DNA of 64,000 bases from assembly GCA_963829845.1 (NCBI GenBank), contig CAWHKD010000015.1, positions 1 through 64,000 on the forward strand. The letters are read 5' to 3'. The notes beneath the pieces were generated by a model, which was not told the DNA's origin, made no database searches, and saw only the letters and a list, made by a program, of their open reading frames with translations. Below, in pieces: positions 51,255-61,302 of this stretch. This DNA is from Gaiellasilicea sp963829845. Its GTDB lineage: Bacteria; Actinomycetota; Thermoleophilia; Gaiellales; Gaiellaceae. The position numbers and the translations under genes were made by a program. Within the stretch, counting starts at the first letter, position 1, and every line of letters begins with the position of its first letter.

Positions 51255-52879
51255 GGAAGCGTCGCTGGCTGTTGTCGATTCTCCTCGTCGGGCTCGTGCT
51301 GTCGCTCATCCTTGCGGGGTCAGCCGGCCCCGGCTCGGCGAAGGAAGGGGGCACGCTCACGGTCGGAGCCCCCGCTTTCGACTTCATCGACCCGGCGCTC
51401 GCCCCCGATCCGGTCACGATGAGTGCGGCGTGCGCGCCCTGCATGACAGCGATGTGGGCCGTCGCCGATGCGACCTGCGGGATGCTCTTCCGCTACCCGG
51501 TCACAGTTCCTCCAGTCGCGGATTACCAGCTTGTACCGGAGGTCGCGACGAGCGTCCCCGGCGCCTTCGCGGGACGGCAAGACCTACACGTTCACGATCC
51601 GAAAGGGCTTTCGCTTCAGCACGGGAGCGCCGCTGACCGCGGCACAGTACGTGCGTGCTTTCAAGCGAGTGCTCGACCCGGCGATGAACTCACCCGGGGC
51701 CCGGTACCTCAAGGAAGTCGCCGGCGTCAGGGCCGTCGGCAACCAGCTGATCGTTCGGTTGACGAAGAAGACCCCGGACTTTCCGGCTCGGATGACCATG
51801 GCCTACCTCTGCCCGGTGCCTGCACGACCTCCCGATCGACCCGGAGGGCGTCGGGGCGCCGCTCCCCGGCTCCGGCCCCTACTACGTCGCCGAGTTCGTG
51901 CGCGGCAGCCGCGTCGTACTGAAGCGGAATCCGCTATTACCGCGGCTCGAGGCCGCATCACCTCGACCAGATCGTCGTCCAGATCGGCGACCCCTCTGCG
52001 ACGATTGGGCGCAAGGTAGAGGCTGGCCAGCTCGACGTCGCCGTCGCCTTGCCCGGCGCCGTAGAAGCTGGCATCGCTGAGAGGTTCGGCGTCAACAAGC
52101 AGCAGTTCTTCTCGATCCGCGGGGTCGACATGTTCTACACGCTCATGAACACTGACCGGCCGCTGTTCAAGAACAACCCGAAGCTGCGGCAGGCGGTCAA
52201 CTTCGCACTCGATCGAACGGCGATGCTGCGCGTTCTCGGTGCCGCCAGCGGTTCGCGTAGCGACAGCTATCTGCCTTCCGGGCTGCCGGGCTACCGCGAT
52301 GTTCACCCCTATCCAGTGCGATATCCCGATCTCGCCAAGGCGCAGGCGCTTGCCAAGGGGCACACGCGAAGCGGCAAGGCGGTCATGTACGTCACCGACA
52401 GCATCGCGGTCTTCGGAGCGCTGGCGCATGCGCAGATCGTCCAATACGACCTGAAGCAGATCGGGATCGACGTCGAGCTCAGGCCGCTCCCGACGACCAT
52501 CGTCGAAGCGAAGCTCGCCACCCGCGGCGAGCCTTTCGACTTGGCGAACATCCGGTACCTCGTTGCCTGGGTCGATCCCTCCCAGTATGTGAACCTGCTG
52601 CTCGACGGGCGGACGATCCAGCCGACCGGCAACACCAACCGCTCCTACTTCAACTCGCCCCACTACAACAGGCTGATCGACCAGGCGGGACGCCTCTCCG
52701 GCCAGGCCCGCTACGACGGCTACGGCAAGCTCGCCCTCGACATCGCGCGAACGGCCGCCCCGATGGCCACGTTCATCAACCGGAACCACCGCTTCTTCGT
52801 CTCGAGCCGCGTCGGCTGCGTGCGCGCCACCGGCCTCGCCGCTCACGGCCTCGACCTGGCCGGCCTCTGCCTCAGGTAG
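51251..52879 (+). pseudogene. Peptide/nickel-type ABC substrate-binding protein, copy 2, three frameshifts
   Basis: A tandem paralogue of the gene before it, with long stretches nearly identical (for instance GVNKQQFFS and NNPKLRQAVNFALDRTAML). It has its own signal peptide (RRWLLSILLVGLVLSLILAG). Frames change near 51565, 51820 and 51932, again by single bases. From 52049 to 52879 the frame is clean and ends LAAHGLDLAGLCLR. The two copies are so alike that reads could be mixed in assembly. Overlaps the convergent regulator gene by eight bases. Confidence 0.75.
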
Positions 52880-55156
52880 TACCCGTCGCCTGGACCGTCA
52901 CCCAGACTTTGCCGTCGCCGACGGCGATTCCGCGCGGGTTGTTCCCGACGGGAATCGTCGCCACGACCTTGCTCGTGGTCGGATCGATCCGCGAGACGGT
53001 GCCGTCGCCGCTGTTTGCGACCCAGACGGACCCGGCGCCGTAGGCGATGCCGACGGGGGCTCGCCCGACGGGGAAGCTGGTCACCGAGCCGGAGTCCGGG
53101 GTCGATGCGCGTGACCTGGTCGTTGCCGGTGTCCGTCACCCAGACGGCGCCGCCTCCGACGGTGACGCCGGCCGGACGTCAGTCCGACGCTCAAATCCGG
53201 CCGAATGGCGCAGGTTCGTCTTCGGGTTGATGCGCGTGACTCTGCTGTCGCGCGCGTTCGCTACCCAGACGGACCGGCTGCCGTACGCGATGGCGGAAGG
53301 CGTGTTCCCGGCGAAGATGGTGGCGATTACCTGCCGCGACGCCGGGTCGATCCGGGACACGCTGGAGTCGCCGAATGCCGACCCAGACCGACCCGGCGCC
53401 GACAGCGACGGTGCCGCGAGCGCCGGCGTCGCCGACGAGCCGAGTAAAGGGAGGGCGAATCGTTTCGACGCCGGTGTACTGCGGCGCGACCCGCGACACC
53501 GTGCCGAGCAGGCCATGCGCGACCCAGACTGCTCCGAAGCCGACCGCAAGTCCGGTCGGAGTGGCGTCGAGCTGGATCGTCCGCGCGACAGTGCGCTTCT
53601 CCGGGTCGATCCGCGATCAGCGTCTTGTCGTCGAGGTTCGCCACCCAGACGGAGTTCTCGCCGACCGCCACGCTGTCGGGCCTCCGCCCTACGGGCAGGT
53701 GCCCAACCACCTTGTTCGTCGCGGGATCGATGATGCCGACGGAGTTGGGCGGCACCAGCACGGGCGAGTCGCGGGTGGCGATGACGGCCGCGCTGGCGAC
53801 CGCGGCGACGAGGAGGAGCGCGCCGGCGAGGAGCAGGAGTCGACGTCGTCTGCGCCGGCGGGCGATCTGTGCCGGCGATCGGGTCGGGGCGAGCGCTGCG
53901 CCGAGCAGGTAGGCGCCGTCGCGCTGCTGCAGGTCGAACGCGCCGGCGGTCGCTGTGGCGGCGCGCTCGCCGACCACGATCTCGTTCGGCCCGGCCGAGC
54001 GGACGAGCCGTGCCGCCGCCACGACAGGCGTCCCGGTCACGAACGAGCCGGGCCTGCCGAGGATCACTTCGCCGCTCTCGACACTCATCCGCACCCACAG
54101 CGTCTCGCCGAACACTTCGCCCAGCCGCTTGCGCGTGGCGAGCGCCGCGCTGACGGCGCGGAGCGCGTGATCCTCCTCGCGTGCGTGTGCGGCGCCGAAG
54201 GTTGCGATCAGCGCGCCGGCGATTCCTCTCTCGACGGTGCCACCGGCTGCTTCGATCTCCGCCTCCGCCTCGCGGTGAACCTCGGCGAGGAACGTCTCGG
54301 TACGCTCGGGGTCCTCATCGAGCTCGTTCGCCATCGCTAGGTCGGCGAAGAGGACAGTGACCAGCTTGCGTTCCAGCGGGGGTGGCGGGCGCGCACTCGG
54401 GCCCCTGTACGCGGGCGGGTCGAGGTCTTCGTCCTGGACGAGGATCGACTTCTCCAGACGTTGCAACGCGGCGCTCGGCTCGATTCCAAGCTCGTCGACG
54501 AGTGCGCGGCGTGCGTTTCGGTAGGCGTCGAGCGCCTCGGCCTGCCGGCCCGACCGGTAGAGCGCGAGCATGAGCTGCCCACGGAGCCGCTCCCGGTAGG
54601 GATTCTCGGCGACGAGCGCCTCGAGCTCCCCGATCAGGTCGGCGTGGCGGCCGAGTGCGAGATCGGCTTCGATCCGCTCCTCGACTGCCGCCAGTCGTAG
54701 GTCTTCGAGCCGGCCGATCTCGGCCTGGGCGAACGGCTCGAAGGCGAACTCGGCGAGCGCCGGTCCGCGCCAGAGGCCGAGCGCATCGTGCAGGGCCGTG
54801 GCCGCGCGTCGGGGATCGCCTTCTGCGAGCGCGTCCCGCCCCTCGCTGAGCAAGCGCTCGAAGCGGTGCAGGTCGAGTTCTGCCGGCTCGATTGCGAGTT
54901 GGTAGCCGGGCGGGCGTGTTAGCAGTGTCTCTGCGGGTAAGAGCTTGCGTAGCCGCGAGACGTAGACCTGCAGGCTCTGGACTGCGGTCTCGGGCGGTTC
55001 GTCGCCCCAGAGCTCGTCGATCAGCTGGTCGCGGGAGAGGACGTGGTTGGCGTGTACGAGCAGTAGTGCCAGTAACGCGCGTTGTTTGGCGCCTGCGAGC
55101 GGCAGTGGCCCCTGTCCGTTGTGGACCTCGAGCGGACCTAGGACCCGGTATTCCAT
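52872..55156 (-). CDS. SARP/BTAD regulator with cyclase-like domain, membrane helix and beta-propeller; 3' half frameshifted
   Basis: Residues 1-95 are an OmpR-type DNA-binding domain (EYRVLGPLEVHNG, ALLALLLVHANHVLSRDQLIDELWG). Residues 95-245 are the BTAD helical domain (LDLHRFERLLSEGRDAL to LGIEPSAAL). Residues 265-420 resemble a class III nucleotide cyclase (KLVTVLFADLA), but the second metal Asp is gone (GGTVERGIAGALIATF). An arginine-rich stop-transfer and helix (LLLLAGALLLVAAVASAAVIA, about 445-465) follow, then YVTN/NHL-like propeller repeats (GHLPVGRRPDSVAVGENSVWVANL) to the stop at 52872. The 3' part changes frame near 53615, 53390, 53185 and 53095. ATG 55156 follows AGGAGG at five bases. 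Confidence 0.82.
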
Positions 55157-55412
55157 CGCCGCCTCCTGCAAGCGCGCGTTTACTGACTTGCAAATGCACT
55201 TTTAGCGCACCGGGCGACCTTGCGCCATCGACCGCACCGCGGTCGGGGGCACGAGCCGGTGACCGCCGCAGCAGCGATCCGATCGATCGCGGCCGCGAGC
55301 GCCGCCCTGGCCACGCAGGCGCTGAGAGCCCCGGAAGCTACTCGGTGGCACTGAGGATGCGGCGTTCGGGTTGACCAGAGGTCTGCCGTTGACCCTCCAG
55401 ACGGCGTCATGA
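55157..55412. other. Intergenic region upstream of the SARP gene
   Basis: About 255 bases with no credible gene. It should hold the regulator's promoter; TTGCAAATGCACTTTTAG near 55189-55206 is the AT-richest part. Frames across it are shadow-like. Confidence 0.5.
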
Positions 55413-55606
55413 GGTTTGAACGAATGGGATCGCGGAATGCCATTTGTGTCCGAGCAAGGGGGTGTTCCTGATGATGCTGTTTGGACTCCTCGTCGGCGCC
55501 CTACCGGCCGGCAGCCTGGGGATCGGAGCGGGTGCCGCTCCGCGGGCCCAGCCGCCGTCCGCCGCGCCGATCTCCGACTCACTCGCGTACGTCGCGCGCG
55601 TGCCCG
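55413..55606 (+). repeat. Duplicated leader and signal-peptide segment, copy 1
   Basis: About 194 bases from GGTTTGAACGA to GTGCCCG match 58075-58269 with scattered differences, including the ribosome site, the signal peptide and the first 20 mature codons. The similarity ends abruptly at both ends. Confidence 0.8.
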
Positions 55607-55629
55607 TTCGATCGTCGGCGCTCGGGTAG
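55471..55629 (+). pseudogene. Truncated 5' fragment of an LVIVD-type secreted protein gene
   Basis: From ATG 55471 the frame encodes a signal peptide (LFGLLVGALPAGSLGIGAGA) and ISDSLAYVARVP, the same start as the full protein at 58134, then leaves the homology and stops at 55629 after 52 residues. It is a remnant, lying 37 bases before the GH3 gene. Confidence 0.7.
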
Positions 55630-55665
55630 ATGTCCGTGTTCTTTTCGCACCAGAGGGAGGTAACG

Positions 55666-57981
55666 ATGCTTAGGTACAGGCGCAGGGCGTTGATCGCCCT
55701 TTCGATCCTGGTACTCGGCGCGGCGGTCACGGGTGGAGTCGTCGCCGCCACGCAGTCGAGCGACGAGCAGGCGCTTCAGCCGACGCAGCAGGCGGCCGGT
55801 CCGCCCGTCGACGCGCGGGTGAACGCGCTGCTCGCGCAGATGACGCTCGAGGAGAAGTTGCAGCAGATCCAGCTGCTGCCCGATTTCCTGGTCACCGACG
55901 ACGCCGTCCGCAGCGGGCTCGGGTCGATCCTGAGCGTGACCGATCCGGCACGAATCAGGGAGCTCCAGCGTCTCGCGGTCGAGGAGTCGCGGTTGAAGAT
56001 CCCGCTGCTCTTCGCCTTCGACACGATCCACGGCTTCCGGACGATCTTTCCGATTCCGCTCGGCGTGGGAGCCAGTTTCGACCCGGAGGTTGCCTCGGAC
56101 GACGCGACCTACGGGGCGCGCGAATCGGCCGCCGTCGGCCTCAAGCAGACGTATGCCCCGATGGTCGACGTCTCGCACGAGCCGCGCTGGGGGCGGATTT
56201 CCGAGGCCGCCGGCGAGGATCCGTATCTGAACGCGGTCATGGCGGCGGTCCGCGTCAAGGGAATCCAAGGGTCCGATTACAGCGCGCCGGACAAGCTCGT
56301 CTCCAGCCCGAAGCACTTCGCCGCCTACGGCCAGCCGGAGAGCGGACGCGACTACAACACCACCGACATGTCGGAGCAGCGGCTCCGAAACCTGTACTTG
56401 CCCCCGTTCAAGGCGGCGATCGACGCCGGAGCCGACACGTTCATGTGCGCGTTCAACGCGCTCAACGGCGAGCCGGCCTGCGGGAGCCACTACCTGCTGA
56501 GCGACATCCTCAAGGGCGAGTGGGGCTTCGACGGCTTCGTCGAGAGCGACTGGACCGCAGTGGCGGAGCTGCGGGCCTGCCCGCCGAGGACACCCGACTC
56601 CGGCGAGTGCGGCCACGGCGTCGCGGCCGACGGTCCCGAGGCGGCGGCGCTTGCGTTGAACGCAGGAGTCGACTCGGAGATGACGAGCACGCTGATCCGC
56701 GACTTCGGCAAGGAGCTGCTCGCGGAGGGCGAGATCTCGATGAGCCGGATCAACGATGCAGTGCGCAGGATCCTGCGTGTCAAGATGCGCGCGGGCCTGT
56801 TCGAGCACCCGTACGCGCCCTACCTGCCTGAGCAGGCCGAGGCACAGATGCTCCGGCCGGACGCCGTTGCAGCCGCGCGCCATGCCGCGTCGCGTTCGAT
56901 GGTGCTGCTGAAGAACGACGGCAGCGTCCTGCCGCTCGATCCCACGAAGCGGACGGCGGTGATCGGGCCTCTGGCGAAGAACCAGCACGACCTGCTCGGG
57001 CCGTGGTGGGGCCGCGGCGACGACGCGGACGTGGTTACCGTCTTCGACGGCATCGCCGAGCAAAGCAGCGCAGCGGCCACCTACGCCGAGGGCTGCAAGC
57101 TCTCCAACACAGAGGTGCCCGACACCGACCTCGAGGGCTGCGGCTCCGATGCCGGCTTCTCCCAGGCGGTGGCAGTCGCGCAGGCCGCCGACCAGGTCGT
57201 CCTCGCCCTCGGCGAGACGCGGGAGATGAGCGGCGAGGCGAACTCCCGCAGCACACTCGACCTCCCAGGGCGCCAGGAGGAGCTGATCGAGGCGATCGCG
57301 GCGACCGGCAAGCCGTTCGTCGTGGTGCTCTTCAACGGCCGGCCGCTCGCGCTCGAGAACATCGTCGACGACGCACCCGCGATCCTCGAGGCATGGTTCC
57401 CCGGCATCCAGGGTGGCCCCGCTGTCGCCGACGTCGTGTTCGGCAGCGTCAACCCGGGCGGCAAGCTGCCGGTGTCGTTCCCGTACCGCGTCGGCCAGGT
57501 GCCGATCTACTACAACCACGAGCGCACCGGTCGCCCCTGCAACAAGACGTTCAAGTGGAACTCGCAGCACCGCGACATCCCGAGCTGCTCGCCGCTGTTC
57601 GAGTTCGGCTACGGGCTCAGCTACACCACGTTCTCGATCACGAACCTGCGACTGAGCGGCCACAGTGTGCCGGCGGACGGCTCGATCAGCGCCTCGGTCG
57701 ACGTCGAGAACACCGGTGCGAAGACTGGGGACGAGGTCGTGCAGCTGTACCTCCACGACCCGGTCGCCAGCATCTCGCAGCCGGTCCGCCGGCTCCGCGG
57801 GTTCGAGCGCGTGACGCTCGCCCCCAACGAGAAGCGAACAGTCACGTTCACGCTCGACAAGAGCGACTTCGGCTTCTACGACAATCACGGCAAGTTCGTC
57901 GTCGAGCCGGGCCAGATCGACATCTACGCGGGCAACAGCTCGAGCGCCGATCTCGTTCAGTCGTTCACGGTCGTCGGCTAA
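55666..57981 (+). CDS. Glycoside hydrolase family 3 beta-glucosidase (BglX-like), secreted
   Basis: A 771-residue exported enzyme. A signal anchor (ALIALSILVLGAAVTGGVVAA) precedes the GH3 N-terminal barrel, with KHFAAYG (about residue 220) and the nucleophile aspartate in FVESDWTAV (about residue 300). The GH3 C-terminal domain (RSMVLLKNDGSVLPL, GETREMSGEANSR with a probable acid/base glutamate) and a fibronectin III-like domain (YGLSYTTFSITNL to the end) follow. It removes terminal glucose or other sugars from beta-glycosides outside the cell. ATG 55666 follows GAGGGAGG at five bases. Confidence 0.93.
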   Translation: MLRYRRRALIALSILVLGAAVTGGVVAATQSSDEQALQPTQQAAGPPVDARVNALLAQMTLEEKLQQIQLLPDFLVTDDAVRSGLGSILSVTDPARIRELQRLAVEESRLKIPLLFAFDTIHGFRTIFPIPLGVGASFDPEVASDDATYGARESAAVGLKQTYAPMVDVSHEPRWGRISEAAGEDPYLNAVMAAVRVKGIQGSDYSAPDKLVSSPKHFAAYGQPESGRDYNTTDMSEQRLRNLYLPPFKAAIDAGADTFMCAFNALNGEPACGSHYLLSDILKGEWGFDGFVESDWTAVAELRACPPRTPDSGECGHGVAADGPEAAALALNAGVDSEMTSTLIRDFGKELLAEGEISMSRINDAVRRILRVKMRAGLFEHPYAPYLPEQAEAQMLRPDAVAAARHAASRSMVLLKNDGSVLPLDPTKRTAVIGPLAKNQHDLLGPWWGRGDDADVVTVFDGIAEQSSAAATYAEGCKLSNTEVPDTDLEGCGSDAGFSQAVAVAQAADQVVLALGETREMSGEANSRSTLDLPGRQEELIEAIAATGKPFVVVLFNGRPLALENIVDDAPAILEAWFPGIQGGPAVADVVFGSVNPGGKLPVSFPYRVGQVPIYYNHERTGRPCNKTFKWNSQHRDIPSCSPLFEFGYGLSYTTFSITNLRLSGHSVPADGSISASVDVENTGAKTGDEVVQLYLHDPVASISQPVRRLRGFERVTLAPNEKRTVTFTLDKSDFGFYDNHGKFVVEPGQIDIYAGNSSSADLVQSFTVVG

Positions 57982-57987
57982 CAGCTC

Positions 57988-58021
57988 GGGCGCGGCCGGT
58001 CCTCGGCGACCGGCCGCGCCC
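57988..58021 (+). terminator. Long perfect hairpin after the GH3 gene
   Basis: GGGCGCGGCCGGTC-CTCGGC-GACCGGCCGCGCCC gives a 14-bp perfect stem seven bases after the GH3 stop. It lacks a U-run, so it may be an inefficient terminator or mRNA-protecting hairpin. Confidence 0.6.
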
Positions 58022-58074
58022 TGTCGCGGCGCTTCCGCTGGACGCCGACGCGAACCGAGGTCGAGATCGTCGGT

Positions 58075-58269
58075 GGTTTGAACGAGCGCGATCGCGGAAT
58101 GCCATTTGGGTCCCGAGCAAGGAGGTATTCCTGATGTTGCGAATTGGTCTCCTCGTCGGCGCCGTCGTGGCCGGCATCCTCGGGATCGGAGCGGGCGCCG
58201 CTCCGCAGGCCCAGCCGCCGCCCGGGGCGCAGATCTCCGACTCACTCGAGTACGTGGCCCGCGTGCCCG
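58075..58269 (+). repeat. Duplicated leader and signal-peptide segment, copy 2
   Basis: The counterpart of 55413-55606, here as the functional start of the LVIVD-type gene. The conserved stretch begins about 60 bases before the start codon. Confidence 0.8.
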
Positions 58270-59696
58270 GGACGGAGCAGGTGGTCGAGGGCAAGTTCGA
58301 CAAGGTGCGCGGCCGCGACATCCTGATCATCACCGGCCGCTTCGGCTTCAAGACCATCGACGTCGGCGACCCGGCCAATCCGCAGATCCTCGACACGTTC
58401 CAGCCGCCCGGGATCCTCGGCCCGAACGGGTACTGGCAGGACGAGGACATGGACATCGACGTCCGCCGCAACCTGATCATCGGCGCGCTCGATCCACGTC
58501 ACGACGACGTCGACCAGGCGAACTGCCCCGGGATCGGGACCCTCGGGTCGAAAAACCGCGATCCCGACTGCCGCTCCGGCTTTTACGTCATCTCCTACGG
58601 CGATCCGGAGAACCTGGAGCAGGTGGGTGACTTCGTCGACCTTCCCGCAGGCCACACGGTCAGCTGCATCGACGGCTGCAACTATGTCTGGGCGGGCGGG
58701 CCGGCGCGACGCGACGACCTGGCCTATCTCGGGCCCTTCACGCCAGGCGGCCGCGGCGACGGACGGCCGATCTGGGTCACCGACCTCCGCAACCCGACGA
58801 ATCCGAAGGTGTTCTCCGAGCCGATCGACCTCTGGCGCAACGACGGCCTGACCGACTACTCGCACGACGTCGACGTCGACGAGAACGGCATCGCCTGGAC
58901 GAGCGGTCGCGGTGGCCTGCTGGGCTATGCGACCCAGGGCCGCTGGCGCGATCCGCGGACGGACACGATGCGGAACGCGAGGCCGTGGGATCCGATCCTG
59001 ATCGCGGGTGGTGGCATCGAGGGCGGCCCAGACGGAGTCGCTCAGCCGCAGACCGACTTCATCCACAACGCGGCGAGGCCGCTGAACGGTGAGATCGGCG
59101 CCGCTGGCGTCCCGGACGGGAACGTGGTCGTGATGACCGAGGAGGACTTCACCGGGCCGTGCAGCGCCAGCGGCCGGATCGTCGCCGCGGACATCACCGA
59201 CTCGCTCGGCGGTGAGCCGGCGACGAACTCGACGCCGGCACAGCCGTACCGGATGAACGCGCTCAGCGCCTTCCATCCGACCCAGGACGCAGGTACGACG
59301 ACGTCTCCGAGTCAGTCGTGCTCCGCGCACTACTTCGAGATCGCGGGATCGACGGTCGCGGCCGCCTGGTACGGCCAGGGGCTGCGCCTGATCGACGCCT
59401 CCAACGCCCGCAATCTGCGCCAGGTGGGCTACTACTACGTGACGGGCACGGATCCGGCCACGAACCCGAGCTCGCTGTCCTGGGACGTCGCCTGGCGCGG
59501 CGACCTGATCTACCTCTTCGACATGAGCCGCGGGGTCGAGATCCTGCGACTCGCCGGCGGCCCCTCGGCCTCGGCGAGCCTGGCGACCGTTCGCGAGCCG
59601 GCGCGCAAAGCGGATCCGCTCGCCGCGGTGCCGGTGTCCGGGCTCACGCCCGGCTCGCTGGTGTGCCCGCTGTTCGAGGTGCCCGGCGAGGGCTGA
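58134..59696 (+). CDS. Secreted LVIVD-repeat-like beta-propeller protein
   Basis: A 520-residue exported protein: signal peptide (MLRIGLLVGAVVAGILGIGA), then repeated strand units such as DILIITGRFGFKTIDVGDPANPQILDTF and GLRLIDASNARNLRQVGYY, the LVIVD pattern of choice-of-anchor and propeller proteins found on actinobacterial surfaces. Six cysteines in the middle may form disulfides. Function unknown; probably extracellular binding. ATG 58134 follows AAGGAGG. Confidence 0.83.
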   Translation: MLRIGLLVGAVVAGILGIGAGAAPQAQPPPGAQISDSLEYVARVPGTEQVVEGKFDKVRGRDILIITGRFGFKTIDVGDPANPQILDTFQPPGILGPNGYWQDEDMDIDVRRNLIIGALDPRHDDVDQANCPGIGTLGSKNRDPDCRSGFYVISYGDPENLEQVGDFVDLPAGHTVSCIDGCNYVWAGGPARRDDLAYLGPFTPGGRGDGRPIWVTDLRNPTNPKVFSEPIDLWRNDGLTDYSHDVDVDENGIAWTSGRGGLLGYATQGRWRDPRTDTMRNARPWDPILIAGGGIEGGPDGVAQPQTDFIHNAARPLNGEIGAAGVPDGNVVVMTEEDFTGPCSASGRIVAADITDSLGGEPATNSTPAQPYRMNALSAFHPTQDAGTTTSPSQSCSAHYFEIAGSTVAAAWYGQGLRLIDASNARNLRQVGYYYVTGTDPATNPSSLSWDVAWRGDLIYLFDMSRGVEILRLAGGPSASASLATVREPARKADPLAAVPVSGLTPGSLVCPLFEVPGEG

Positions 59697-59705
59697 CGCA
59701 CACGG

Positions 59706-59741
59706 GAGCGGGGTGGCGGGTTCCTCACCGCCGCCCCGCTC
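59706..59741. terminator. Bidirectional terminator-like hairpin
   Basis: GAGCGGGGTGGCGG and CCGCCGCCCCGCTC form a 14-bp stem with one wobble pair between the convergent LVIVD and cyclase genes, overlapping the cyclase stop. Confidence 0.65.
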
Positions 59742-61182
59742 AGGCTCCGACCGGCGCGCGGACGCGATGCACGGCGACGTCGCCGGCGATCCCCCTCAGC
59801 TCCACTGCGCTCCTGTCGACCGGTAGGCCCGCGACGAGCTCCGCTGCTCCCGGCAGTGAGAGGACATCGTCGGTGACGACGATCTCGTCGGCTCCGGCGA
59901 GCGATTGGACTCGGGCGGCGATGTTGACCGTCTGCCCGAAGTAGTCCAGACGATCGTTCAACGTCACTGCCAGGCACGCGCCCGCGTGGAGGCCGACCTT
60001 GAGGCCGATCAGCTCGCCGCCGGCGTCGGCGTTCAGGCGCGCGATCCGGGCCTGCATGTCGAGGGCTGCTCGCAGGCCGTCGAGCGGATCGACGAAGCTC
60101 GCCATCACCGCATCGCCGATCGTCTTCACGAGCGCGCCCGAGTTGGCGGCGATGCTCTCCCGCAGGTAATCGAAGTGGAGCCGCACGAGATCGAACGCCT
60201 TCAGGTCGCCGATCCGCTCGTAGAGCTCGGTCGACGCCTTCAGGTCGGTGAAGAGCAATGCCAGCAGCCGCACCGCCAATCCCTCTCCGGCGACGATCGT
60301 CTCGTCGGCGAACAGGTCGAGGAACGTCTGGTTCGAGAGCAGCTCGGCGCCGGACAGGAACGGCTGCATCGTCACCTCGTAGTCGTCGGGGAGGCTGATG
60401 ATCATGAGCGCGTACCTGTCAGCGGTCGCATTCGTGAACTCCACCTCGACCGGGCCGGCGTCGATCTCCGCCTCGAAGCGCTGGCTGCGCACGCCTGTGT
60501 ACTCGAACACGAACGAGCGCGGCCGGCTCGTCCGCGAGTCGCCGACGATGAGCGCCGGGCCGTTGGTGAACCAGAGGTAGCGGGGCTCGGCGGTGACGGT
60601 GAAGGTCTCGGTCGCGCGCGGCTCGACATAGGCGCACACCTGAGCCTGCGCGCGGAGGTAATCGCGGAGCGATGAGCCTTCGGCCACGATGCCGCTCTGG
60701 GTGAAGCGGTAGCGGAAGAAGTGCTCCTCGGGAGTGAGCGACCAGGGGTCGTGGTAATGCGATCGCCGGACGTCCGGGGAGACGCTGAACGTGACCTCGA
60801 CGAAGTTGCTCAGGTCGGTGTCCCGGTTTGCGCTGCAGACCTGGCAGAAGTAGTGAGCTGTTGCAGACGTGAGGGACGTCAGCCGCTCGACGATCTCGCC
60901 GCAGCCCGGGCAGACGTACTGCCACTCCATCGTCAGCAGCCCGAGCTTTCGCGCGTGCAGGAACAGCTCGACCACCGTGGCGGACGGAAGCCCATAGCGC
61001 TCCGCAAAGGCGACCGGGTTGATGCGGACGAGCGCGTCGTCGTCCGCGGTCCGGACGAAGGCGCCGAAGGCGTCGAGCAGGTCGGCCGCAACGGGAGTCG
61101 CGGCGGCGAGTCGCTCGAGCCCCTCGGCGAGAAGCGCCTCGTTCACGATCGGCGCTGGCGCGTGCTGTGTCATCCTGCCCAT
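59740..61182 (-). CDS. Adenylate/guanylate cyclase with DUF5939 sensory region
   Basis: A 480-residue cytoplasmic protein. Residues 1-90 are helical; a zinc ribbon follows (CPGC about residue 95, CQVC about residue 117), then a beta-rich DUF5939 region to about residue 290. The class III cyclase domain (300-470) has both metal aspartates, in LLFTDLKAS and KTIGDAVMASF, and should make cAMP or cGMP; GLHAGACLAVTLNDRLDYFGQTVN is typical. ATG 61182 chosen, ATG 61173 possible. Unlike the SARP protein's domain, this one looks catalytically complete. Confidence 0.88.
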   Translation of the reverse strand: MGRMTQHAPAPIVNEALLAEGLERLAAATPVAADLLDAFGAFVRTADDDALVRINPVAFAERYGLPSATVVELFLHARKLGLLTMEWQYVCPGCGEIVERLTSLTSATAHYFCQVCSANRDTDLSNFVEVTFSVSPDVRRSHYHDPWSLTPEEHFFRYRFTQSGIVAEGSSLRDYLRAQAQVCAYVEPRATETFTVTAEPRYLWFTNGPALIVGDSRTSRPRSFVFEYTGVRSQRFEAEIDAGPVEVEFTNATADRYALMIISLPDDYEVTMQPFLSGAELLSNQTFLDLFADETIVAGEGLAVRLLALLFTDLKASTELYERIGDLKAFDLVRLHFDYLRESIAANSGALVKTIGDAVMASFVDPLDGLRAALDMQARIARLNADAGGELIGLKVGLHAGACLAVTLNDRLDYFGQTVNIAARVQSLAGADEIVVTDDVLSLPGAAELVAGLPVDRSAVELRGIAGDVAVHRVRAPVGA

Positions 61183-61302
61183 CGTTTCCGCTCGACTCGC
61201 TCGGAGCAAGGGTCACGGCCACGGGGTGCGTCACGCCGTCACGTCGCTGACCGGCGCTCGACGCGCTCGACCCCGAGGCCGAGCGCGTCGAGCGTGACGT
61301 CG

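Noticed and set aside
55579..58245. An 888-residue open frame antisense to the GH3 gene
   Set aside because: Its composition (Arg, Asp, Val, Leu low-complexity) is that of an antisense shadow in GC-rich DNA, while the sense strand encodes a complete GH3 enzyme.
55413..58269. Insertion sequence explaining the duplicated leader
   Set aside because: No transposase and no terminal inverted repeats were seen at either copy.
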